Origin: Bacillota bacterium
GTDB lineage: Bacteria; Bacillota; Clostridia; Christensenellales; UMGS416
DNA length: 64,000 nucleotides
Reading direction: 5' to 3'
Assembly (NCBI GenBank): GCA_023421955.1
Contig: JAEZSE010000036.1
Coordinates: 1 to 64,000, forward strand
Shown here: positions 57,748-64,000 of the stretch, one piece after another
Position numbering within the stretch: position 1 is the first letter of the stretch
How the letters are laid out: each line of letters begins with the position of its first letter
Translations under genes and position numbers: made by a program
Notes under the pieces: generated by a model
What the model saw: only the letters and a program-made list of their open reading frames with translations
Told to the model about the DNA's origin: nothing
Database searches by the model: none

Positions 57748-58788
57748 TCACCCCAACAGCGCCTTCCACGTCTTCGGCCCGACAATGCCATCCACGGCAA
57801 GGCCGCTCTTCTTCTGGAACGCATACACCGCTGAGAGCGTGAGTGTGCCGAAAATGCCGTCCACATCAAGGGCCGGCTTGGCGCCCTTGGCATTCAAAAG
57901 CTTCTGTAGCTTCTCCACGTTGGCGCCGCGGTTGCCGAATTTCACTGTTGGCGGCAGATTGCTATCTTCACCGGTGCGCAATAGTTGCGTCCAGGTGAGC
58001 GGGCCCACAATGCCGTCGTCGTCCAGCCCGTTCGCCCGCTGGAATTTGAGCACGGCCTCCAATGTCTTGGGCCCGAAGATGCCATCCACCGCAAGCTGCG
58101 GGTTGGCGCCCTTGGCATTTAGTTGCGTCTGCAGCGTCTTCACGGCGCTGCCGGTGCTGCCCAGGCCCACCTGCGGGGGCAGGTTGCCGGGATAAGGCGG
58201 GTCGCCGGGCTTGGGACCGGTGTAGTCTCCGGGGTAATCCAGGTCGCCTCCGGCGTCACCGGGCGAGTTGGGCTCCAATGGCAGGTCGTGGGTCAGCCAC
58301 TCCAGCAGGCCCCAGTGCGACCAGCCCTTGAGCTTTGTCTTGATCACGCCCACTTTCACATTGGCCGATTCAATCACAAACCCATCGCCGATATACATGC
58401 CCACATGGCCCATGCGGTGCTTGCTGGAATACCACTTGAACACACAGCAGCCGGGCACCAGGGGCATGGAGCCGATCGTGCCAGTCTTCCAGCACTGGTC
58501 GTAGGTGCCCTGGGCGCTCACGTCGCGAAAGACGCCTGTCATGTCGCGGCGTACGCCCTTGATCAGGCCCGAGCAGTCCGCCACCCACTTGCCAAGCCAT
58601 ATGGCGCATTTGCCCTTGGTGTAGTCACCATTCAATTGATAATAACCGTTGCCCAGTGCACTGCCGTATTGGCGCTGCTTTTTCTGCAGCAGCGCGATTG
58701 TGCAGATCTGGCCTACGGAGCCATATACATAACCGTCGCCCAGGTGCTTCTTCATCTGGGCGATAAACTCGGATGCCTTCACAACCAT
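57748..58788 (-). CDS. Endolysin-like NlpC/P60 protein with two PG-binding domains
   Basis: A 346-residue protein without a signal peptide. The N-terminal NlpC/P60-type domain (about residues 5-170) has Cys72 in VADCSGLI and His128 in MGHVGMYIG. A Pro/Gly-rich linker and two PG_binding_1 domains (about 208-270 and 284-345) follow. This order and the missing signal fit a phage endolysin rather than a housekeeping hydrolase, but no other phage gene is nearby. AAAGGAGG lies 8 bases before the ATG. A GC-rich hairpin (57703-57722) without a T-tract lies after the stop. Confidence 0.88.
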   Translation of the reverse strand: MVVKASEFIAQMKKHLGDGYVYGSVGQICTIALLQKKQRQYGSALGNGYYQLNGDYTKGKCAIWLGKWVADCSGLIKGVRRDMTGVFRDVSAQGTYDQCWKTGTIGSMPLVPGCCVFKWYSSKHRMGHVGMYIGDGFVIESANVKVGVIKTKLKGWSHWGLLEWLTHDLPLEPNSPGDAGGDLDYPGDYTGPKPGDPPYPGNLPPQVGLGSTGSAVKTLQTQLNAKGANPQLAVDGIFGPKTLEAVLKFQRANGLDDDGIVGPLTWTQLLRTGEDSNLPPTVKFGNRGANVEKLQKLLNAKGAKPALDVDGIFGTLTLSAVYAFQKKSGLAVDGIVGPKTWKALLG

Positions 58789-58934
58789 CCGTTATGCCTC
58801 CTTTTCGCCCGCGCCGGGGGATTGCCCCCGGAATATCAGCCGGGATATCGATACTACCATGCTATGCTGACGGCTGCGGGGCTGTGAGGCGGTGCAAATG
58901 GCGGATTAAGGCAGTGTACAATCACATAACAATC

Positions 58935-58963
58935 TTTCCATTTGCCTGCCTTTGATCTATAAT
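58935..58963 (+). promoter_or_regulatory. Promoter of the MATE exporter
   Basis: TTTCCA (58935-58940), 17-base spacer, TATAAT (58958-58963). Confidence 0.55.
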
Positions 58964-59014
58964 GAAGATCGTTCGACATCTAACAAGAATTCTTCCGACC
59001 CGTAAGGAGCCATT

Positions 59015-60373
59015 TTGCAAGAGGAACCGCTTCAGTCGCCCGTAATCCCCACCAAGTGGGAGCTGCGTAAACAAATCATCAAGCTGGCCTGGCCTGTCGT
59101 GCTGGAAATGCTGCTGGGTTCGCTGCTTGGCACGGTCAACATGATCATGGTAGGCCACCTGGGCGCGGAGGCGCTAGCAGCCGTGAGCATCACGGTGCAG
59201 CCGGTGATGATCTCGTTCATCTTCTTCCAGGCGTTCAACGTGGGCGGTACGGCGTTGGTGGCGCGGGCTGTGGGACGGGGTGACCTGGAGGAAGCCCGCC
59301 GCGTGAGCGCCCTCACGCTGTGGCTCAACGCCTGGGCCGGCGTGGTCATCGGCCTGGGCACGTTCTTTTTCGCCGAGCCCCTTGTGCTGTTTATGGGCGC
59401 GCAGCCCGAGTACCTTTCCGACGCGGTGCTCTATATGCAATACAGCGCCATCGGCGTGATGGTGCAGGCGCTGCCCATGGGTGTGTCGGCGCTGATGCGC
59501 GGCGCCGGCAACACCCGCGTGCCCATGGTGTTCAACCTGGTTGCCAACATCGCCAACGTGATCGTGGGCGCGGTGCTGATCTATTTGCTCCGCATGGGCG
59601 TGCTGGGTGTGGCCATCGCTCAATTGGTGGCAAAGGCGGTGGCGCTGGTGATGTCCATGGTCGCGATGCTCTCCATCAGCTCGCTTTCCATCCGCCTGAC
59701 GCCCCGCGATGTGATGCGCCCCCAGTTCAGCCTGCTGGGGCGGTTGATTCACATCGGTCTGCCAGCAGCCGGTGAGCAGATCGCGATGCGCGTGGGTCTG
59801 CTGGTATTCAGCAAGCTGGTTGCGGACCTGGGCACGATCCCCTTTGCCGCCCACAACATCAACATGAATATCCAGGGCATCATCTTCAACTTCAGCGCGG
59901 CGCTGGGTGTTGCGGCCACCAGCCTCACCGGCCGCTGCCTGGGTGCCTGCTGCAAGGAGCTGGCCGAGGCAAACCTCAAAGAAACCCGGCGCATCGGCAT
60001 GGTCACGAGCCTTGTGTTCACGGCGATCATGATTGCCTTCCCCGGGCCCATTTGCAGTGTGTTTTCTCCGGAGCAGCCGGTGGTGAGCGCGTCGGCAGCG
60101 ATCTTGTGGATCGGCGCGATCATTGTGCCCTTCCAGACCAGCCAGCTGATCTTGAGCGGCGGCCTGCGGGGTGCCGGCGACACGGTGTGGCCATTGGTGG
60201 CCACGATGAGCGGCGTGCTGTTTGTGCGCGTGGGGCTGGGGATTTTGTTTATCGCGGTGTTCCGGTGGGGGCTGGCCGGGGCGTGGTATGCGTTTTTGCT
60301 GGATCAGGCGACCAGGTCGCTGGTGATTTGGTTGAGGTATAAGACGGGGAAGTGGGTGGAGAAGAGGATATAA
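59015..60373 (+). CDS. MATE-family efflux transporter
   Basis: A 452-residue protein with 12 predicted helices in two similar halves; typical strings are LAWPVVLEMLLGSLLGTVNMIMVGHLG and GTALVARAVGRGD at the start of the first half. It exports cationic drugs or metabolites using Na+ or H+. It starts at TTG, 5-6 bases after AAGGAG. It is the last GC-rich gene before the AT-rich defence-like operon. Confidence 0.92.
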   Translation: MQEEPLQSPVIPTKWELRKQIIKLAWPVVLEMLLGSLLGTVNMIMVGHLGAEALAAVSITVQPVMISFIFFQAFNVGGTALVARAVGRGDLEEARRVSALTLWLNAWAGVVIGLGTFFFAEPLVLFMGAQPEYLSDAVLYMQYSAIGVMVQALPMGVSALMRGAGNTRVPMVFNLVANIANVIVGAVLIYLLRMGVLGVAIAQLVAKAVALVMSMVAMLSISSLSIRLTPRDVMRPQFSLLGRLIHIGLPAAGEQIAMRVGLLVFSKLVADLGTIPFAAHNINMNIQGIIFNFSAALGVAATSLTGRCLGACCKELAEANLKETRRIGMVTSLVFTAIMIAFPGPICSVFSPEQPVVSASAAILWIGAIIVPFQTSQLILSGGLRGAGDTVWPLVATMSGVLFVRVGLGILFIAVFRWGLAGAWYAFLLDQATRSLVIWLRYKTGKWVEKRI

Positions 60374-60430
60374 CCGACATTATTCATAGCGGTAAGTATA
60401 CTTTTCATTTTCTAACAACGTAATAAACTA

Positions 60431-60458
60431 TTGCCAATTCTGCTTTTATCGCTATAAT
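60431..60458 (+). promoter_or_regulatory. Promoter of the ABC-3C operon
   Basis: TTGCCA (60431-60436), 16-base spacer, TATAAT (60453-60458), about 60 bases before the first gene. Confidence 0.7.
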
Positions 60459-60518
60459 CAAATATGGAAAGACAGAAAATATCATCATTATTGGTTTTTT
60501 TTGGGGGGAAATAGGATA

Positions 60519-61496
60519 ATGAACAGATCACTTTACTTTAATTATATTGAGCAGAAACTAACACACTTAGCAGTAAGTATAAAGGAAAGAGGAAAACTTA
60601 ATATACTCGACTTTAATATTCACGCAGAAAACTTCTTTATGCACTTCTTTAACCTAATCTATGATCTAGCCTTAGAAAACTTGAATGCTTCATTTCAAAA
60701 TGCAGAAGCAATAGACTTAATTGACAACGAGAGTAAGATCATAATCCAAGTATCAGCCACAAATACTAAACAGAAGATCGAAGCTTCATTGAATAAAGAA
60801 TCCATTAGGGATCATAACACATATCAGTTTAAGTTTATCTGTATTGCTCACGATGCAAGTGAACTTCGAACTAAACAATATAGAAATCCGTATGGGATCA
60901 ACTTCAATCCCCAAAATGATATATTTGATTTATCTTCGTTGCTTCATCGAATATTAGTACTTGATATTGAAAAACTAAAAAGTCTATACTTATTCATAAG
61001 AGATGAATTAAGTACTGAAATTGACTATCTAAAGCTCGATTCCAATCTTGCAACAATAGTCAACATATTGGCACAAAATAGTCTTGATGATGGTGATGAT
61101 TCTAGTGAGATCAACTCGTTTGAAATTGACCGGAAGATAGAATTTAATGAACTAAGCTTTACTAGAATGCTAATTGAGGATTTCAAAATTTACTATTCTC
61201 GACTTAACGCTGCATACCAAGAATTTGATAAGATGGGGTGCAATAAGAGTCTTTCCGTGTTACAAACAATACGTAGACAGTATATTCAAATCTGTAGTAG
61301 AGATAATTCAATATCCTCAGACGAGAAATTCCTTACTATAATTGAAAATGTAAAAAAGATCATTATTGAAAGTGCTAACTATATCGAGATACCGGTTGAT
61401 GAATTATATATTTGTGTTAATATTGTAGTGGTTGATGCATTCATAAAGTGTAAAATTTTTAGAAATCCGAAGGATTATCAATATGCTTTTACCTGA
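60519..61496 (+). CDS. SMEK-domain protein, effector/sensor component of an ABC-3C system
   Basis: A 325-residue AT-rich gene product. The N-terminal ~150 residues follow the SMEK domain pattern: YFNYIEQKLTHLAVSIKERG, KLNILDFNIHAENFF, AIDLIDNESKIIIQVSATNT and FKFICIAHDASELR. The C-terminal ~120 residues are helical and would be the ABC-3C C-terminal domain. The IDLIDNESKIIIQVSATNT strand recalls restriction-endonuclease-like D-x-K cores (Asp, Lys, Gln), so a nuclease-like role is possible but unproven. The ATG at 60519 follows a GGGGGGAAATAGGAT stretch. The next gene starts inside its last 14 bases. Confidence 0.85.
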   Translation: MNRSLYFNYIEQKLTHLAVSIKERGKLNILDFNIHAENFFMHFFNLIYDLALENLNASFQNAEAIDLIDNESKIIIQVSATNTKQKIEASLNKESIRDHNTYQFKFICIAHDASELRTKQYRNPYGINFNPQNDIFDLSSLLHRILVLDIEKLKSLYLFIRDELSTEIDYLKLDSNLATIVNILAQNSLDDGDDSSEINSFEIDRKIEFNELSFTRMLIEDFKIYYSRLNAAYQEFDKMGCNKSLSVLQTIRRQYIQICSRDNSISSDEKFLTIIENVKKIIIESANYIEIPVDELYICVNIVVVDAFIKCKIFRNPKDYQYAFT

Positions 61497-61710
61497 CAAT
61501 ATCCTTCCACAAAACTGTATCTATCTCAATAGTTCATATGTACTGAGTGTATTGCAGAAACTAGACACTCAGAATATGCTTAGTTTATATCAAACAATTA
61601 AGGAGGAACACGATATTACGTTTTCAATTTTTGTATTATGTTTAGACTGGCTCTTCCTTATAGACGCTGTAAAACTTAATAGTGATGGGGATGTCGTACT
61701 ATGTTCATAA
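61483..61710 (+). CDS. ABC-3C small middle component (MC6-like)
   Basis: A 75-residue protein starting MLLPDNILPQNCIYLNSSYVL, with a largely helical body and an end VKLNSDGDVVLCS that resembles a small winged-helix wing. The size, position between the SMEK gene and the ATPase, and opening MLLPD fit the MC6 type of middle component. It overlaps both neighbours (14 and 10 bases), so the three products are probably made in fixed proportion. It likely bridges effector and ATPase. Confidence 0.78.
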   Translation: MLLPDNILPQNCIYLNSSYVLSVLQKLDTQNMLSLYQTIKEEHDITFSIFVLCLDWLFLIDAVKLNSDGDVVLCS

Positions 61711-63407
61711 AGACTCTAAGCATAACAAGCTATGAGAGAATCATTAGGCAGATAAATTTCCGAATGGGAATTAACCTGATTATTGACGAAACACCATTGA
61801 GCAACGAGGAGACTGGCAATAATGTTGGAAAAACTACAGTTTTAAAACTGATTGACTATTGTCTTGGGGGGAAAGCCTCTTCAATTTATGTCGATACAGA
61901 AACACGCAGGGATGTATACAAATATGTTAAGGATTATCTGGTTGATAATGATGTCATTATCTGCTTAGTCATGGTTGATGACTTTTCGAATCCGGATATG
62001 ACTATAACTATCGAGAGAAATTTCAAGCAAAGAAAGGAAATGATTAGGCGGATTAATGGAGTTAATTATACCGAAGCATCGTTCGAAGCGAAACTGCGTG
62101 AATTGATTTTTCCTTCTCATACCCATGAGAAACCAACCTTTAGGCAAATAATCTCACATAACATACGATATAACGATGAAAATATTAACAACACATTAAA
62201 AACTCTAGATAAATACACTACAGATATGGAGTATGAGACTCTATATCTGTACTTATTTGGTTGTGAATTTCATAAAGGTAATGAAAAGCTAAATATTATA
62301 CAAGGGTTAAATCAAGAACTAGCATACAAGAGTAGACTGGAGAAAAATCAAACAAAAACTGCCTATGAGACTGCGTTAACTATTTTATCAGCAGAAATCG
62401 AAGATCTTAATAAGCGCAAGTTCGACTTTAGCAATAGTTCAAATTTTGAGTATGATTTAGCTTCGTTTAATGATGTTAAGCTTAATATCAATAGGCTGAG
62501 TCATGAAATCAGCACCCTAAGAATTAGAAAAAATATTATTTTGGAAGCTGTAGCCAGCCTTGAAAGTGACATAACTGATATTGATATGCAACAACTAAGG
62601 AGGATATATAAACAAGCAAAGAGCAACATTGATAACCTTCAAAGATCTTTCGAAGAGTTGGTAGATTACCATAATAGTATGGTTCATGAAAAGGTTAGAT
62701 TTATATCTAAGGATCTACCAGTGATTAATAGTAAAATAGAAGCCAGTGAAAGAAAGCTAGAGCAATTGCTAGCCCAAGAGAAAGCATACTCAGAAATCAT
62801 AAGAAAAAGTGATTCAATTGAAGATCTAGAAAGAATTATCGTCAAGCTCAATGAAAAATATAGGTTGAAGGGTGAGTATGAAAGTATTATAAAGCAAATA
62901 GAAGAAGTAGAAGCTAACATAAAAGATTACTTCAATCAATTGAAAGAGATTGATGATCTTCTTTTCTCTGGTGGTTTTGAACAAAATGTTCGAAGCCAGA
63001 TTTCTAAGTTTAACCGTCACTTCTCATCTTTGTCCAACTATCTTTATGGAGAAAGATATGCAATTAAATATGACATAATTACTAACCAAAAGGGTCAGAC
63101 ACTGTATAAATTCAGTGCATTTAACACGAATTTGAGTTCTGGAAAAAAGCAAGGTGAGATATCTTGCTTTGATATTGCATATACGCTATTCGCAGATGAA
63201 GAGGGTATACCATGTCTTCATTTCCTTCTAAATGACAAAAAGGAGTTAATGCATGATAATCAATTGGTCAAGGTTGCTGATTTTGTAAACAAACAAAACA
63301 TTCAGCTTGTTTTCTCAATTCTAAAGGACAAACTCCCAAATGCGTTGGACAACGAGGCGTATTTTGTTATTAAGCTGTCACAGAACGACAAATTGTTTAG
63401 AATATAG
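61701..63407 (+). CDS. DUF2326-type SMC/ABC ATPase of an ABC-3C system
   Basis: A 568-residue P-loop protein. The Walker A is GNNVGKTT (39-46, Lys44), and a long coiled coil (about residues 200-440) is interrupted in the middle. An ABC signature LSSGKKQGE (478-486) and a Walker B region LHFLLNDKKE (Asp512) follow, where the usual catalytic Glu position is Lys/Lys-Glu shifted. This split-ATPase layout with DUF2326-like C-terminal part belongs to the ABC-3C ATPases. It should sense or bridge DNA or nucleoprotein and switch the SMEK effector. The start overlaps the middle component by 10 bases. Confidence 0.88.
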   Translation: MFIKTLSITSYERIIRQINFRMGINLIIDETPLSNEETGNNVGKTTVLKLIDYCLGGKASSIYVDTETRRDVYKYVKDYLVDNDVIICLVMVDDFSNPDMTITIERNFKQRKEMIRRINGVNYTEASFEAKLRELIFPSHTHEKPTFRQIISHNIRYNDENINNTLKTLDKYTTDMEYETLYLYLFGCEFHKGNEKLNIIQGLNQELAYKSRLEKNQTKTAYETALTILSAEIEDLNKRKFDFSNSSNFEYDLASFNDVKLNINRLSHEISTLRIRKNIILEAVASLESDITDIDMQQLRRIYKQAKSNIDNLQRSFEELVDYHNSMVHEKVRFISKDLPVINSKIEASERKLEQLLAQEKAYSEIIRKSDSIEDLERIIVKLNEKYRLKGEYESIIKQIEEVEANIKDYFNQLKEIDDLLFSGGFEQNVRSQISKFNRHFSSLSNYLYGERYAIKYDIITNQKGQTLYKFSAFNTNLSSGKKQGEISCFDIAYTLFADEEGIPCLHFLLNDKKELMHDNQLVKVADFVNKQNIQLVFSILKDKLPNALDNEAYFVIKLSQNDKLFRI

Positions 63408-63590
63408 TTGCTAATCACTCATGAACATTCTGTAAACATTCCATGAACCCGCTTCCTCCCACACCCCCTCCTTCCCCCCGCCCCTCTCTTCGCCTCTGGT
63501 CAAATTCCCCAAAACCACCAACAAATCCCCATATACCCTGCACAATTTCCAATCTTTTCTTGCACTTATTTTTCGTAAGCCCTTCCAACA
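63408..63590 (+). other. Pyrimidine-rich intergenic stretch
   Basis: No gene is seen. After the AT-rich operon the plus strand becomes almost purely C/T/A (about 63440-63590, few G), with runs such as CTCCTTCCCCCCGCCCCTC. No clear terminator for the ABC-3C operon is visible. Confidence 0.5.
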
Positions 63591-63591
63591 T

Positions 63592-63612
63592 ATACAGAAA
63601 CTGTATTATAAT
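63592..63612 (+). promoter_or_regulatory. -10 element with inverted repeat
   Basis: ATACAG-AAA-CTGTAT (63592-63606) directly abuts TATAAT (63607-63612). No strong -35 (TTCCAA at 63583-63588, 18-base spacer), so the repeat may be an activator or repressor site. Confidence 0.5.
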
Positions 63613-63654
63613 ATGTGCAACCAAACCTTATGAACCCTGTCATATTTGCCGATA

Positions 63655-63815
63655 ATCGATGAGGCGCAGCCCATCTGCGCCCGCCTTGCTGTATCCTGCC
63701 CCCGCCCAATGGAATGGCGGCGGCGGGGCACCCCCCCCCCGGCCTTCGGGGATGATCGACTGACCGGATCGGGCAGCATTGCCCCGGCCGGCTCCTCCCC
63801 CGACCGAAAGGATGG
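63655..63815 (+). promoter_or_regulatory. Highly structured leader before the SpoIID-like gene
   Basis: Hairpins in order: GGCGCAG-CCCAT-CTGCGCC (63663-63681), TGCCCC(CGCC)...(GGCG)GGGGCA (63697-63730), a ten-C run continuing into CCCCGGCCTTCGGGG, and GGGCA-GCAT-TGCCC (63771-63784). No T-tract follows, so translation-level control or a riboswitch is more likely than attenuation. No known class is recognised. Confidence 0.4.
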
Positions 63816-63822
63816 TGAACTG

Positions 63823-64000
63823 TTGAAAAGTTTGAGAAAAGTGATTACACAATTGTCCTCGATAAAAACCAGAGACCGCATTTTAAGCGCCGCTGTGGCG
63901 CTGGTGCTGCTGGTCACGATCATATACCCCACAGCCGCGGCCGCCGCCACCGATTACAGCACGATCAAGGTTAAGCTGGTGAGCATAGGGTCGCCCTCGT
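63823..64000 (+). CDS. Secreted SpoIID/LytB-like protein, N-terminal part
   Basis: The frame runs off the right edge, so only about 59 residues are seen. TTG at 63823 with AAAGGAT 9 bases upstream gives a basic N-terminus, a signal peptide (AAVALVLLVTIIYPTAAAAA) and then STIKVKLVSIGSPS. The latter resembles the opening strand of SpoIID/LytB-domain amidase enhancers or peptidoglycan lytic proteins. The assignment is from this short stretch only. Confidence 0.55.
   Translation, partial: MKSLRKVITQLSSIKTRDRILSAAVALVLLVTIIYPTAAAAATDYSTIKVKLVSIGSPS

Noticed and set aside
1..64000. CRISPR arrays, rRNA genes, complete insertion sequences
   Set aside because: None seen: no regularly spaced repeats, no rRNA-like stretches and no intact transposase genes.

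Overview
The window looks like a chromosomal segment of a Gram-positive, probably uncultured anaerobe of class Clostridia (Bacillota). Pointers are strong GGAGG-type ribosome binding sites, frequent TTG starts, lipoproteins and secreted proteins without an outer-membrane set, ferredoxin-type anaerobic redox proteins, BspA-like leucine-rich repeat and FN3 surface proteins, a CbiMN-CbiQ-CbiO ECF transporter, and NlpC/P60 cell-wall hydrolases. Most of it is GC-rich; a few AT-rich stretches (about 979-1494, 3940-5500, 33430-34330, 60380-63430) stand out.

Layout. 1-7230: the end of a CTP-dependent lipid kinase-like gene, a CDF-like membrane protein, a decayed P-loop ATPase remnant, a GH120-type beta-xylosidase behind a palindromic operator, a large secreted Ig/FN3 protein, and a tRNA-Gln/tRNA-Glu pair. 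7.3-16 kb: a GGDEF plus HD-GYP cyclic-di-GMP enzyme, a 39-residue zinc ribbon, a MerR regulator convergent with a URO-D/MtaA-type protein, and a second large surface protein (leucine-rich repeats, Flg_new, FN3). 16-31 kb: two lipoproteins, a ThuA-SDR operon, an M29 aminopeptidase divergent from a VOC-MFS pair, MscS, an Fe-S aldo/keto reductase-like protein, a phosphodiester glycosidase-like membrane protein divergent from a PepV dipeptidase, and two envelope proteins of unknown role. 31-44 kb: a J-domain protein, a DUF3795 protein, an amidase, a frameshifted membrane gene, a secreted NlpC/P60 enzyme behind a structured leader, a membrane protein-XRE-oxidoreductase operon, a DEAD-box helicase, CysK, and DUF3842 next to a cobalt/nickel ECF transporter that has a consensus promoter and an apparent transcription attenuator. 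44-60 kb: a membrane Fe-S protein with a tiny CD1871A-type partner, a lipoprotein, an EFR1 ferrodoxin, a TetR-controlled FAD oxidoreductase, an isolated recF, a GH18 enzyme, a condensation-type acyltransferase with a DUF6320 partner, two tandem DUF2812 paralogs, an endolysin-like protein and a MATE exporter.

60.4-63.4 kb holds an AT-rich three-gene operon with overlapping reading frames: SMEK-domain effector, small middle component (MC6-like), and DUF2326-type SMC/ABC ATPase. This matches the ABC three-component (ABC-3C) conflict systems known from comparative genomics and is the most notable system here. The window ends inside a secreted SpoIID-like gene that follows a highly structured leader.

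GC-rich intergenic elements recur in at least four places (about 19.85-20.09, 25.41-25.61, 40.37-40.41 and 43.62-43.74 kb), built from two shared modules. Several promoters pair a recognisable -35/-10 with a perfect palindrome (GH120, VOC and TetR genes), suggesting local regulators.
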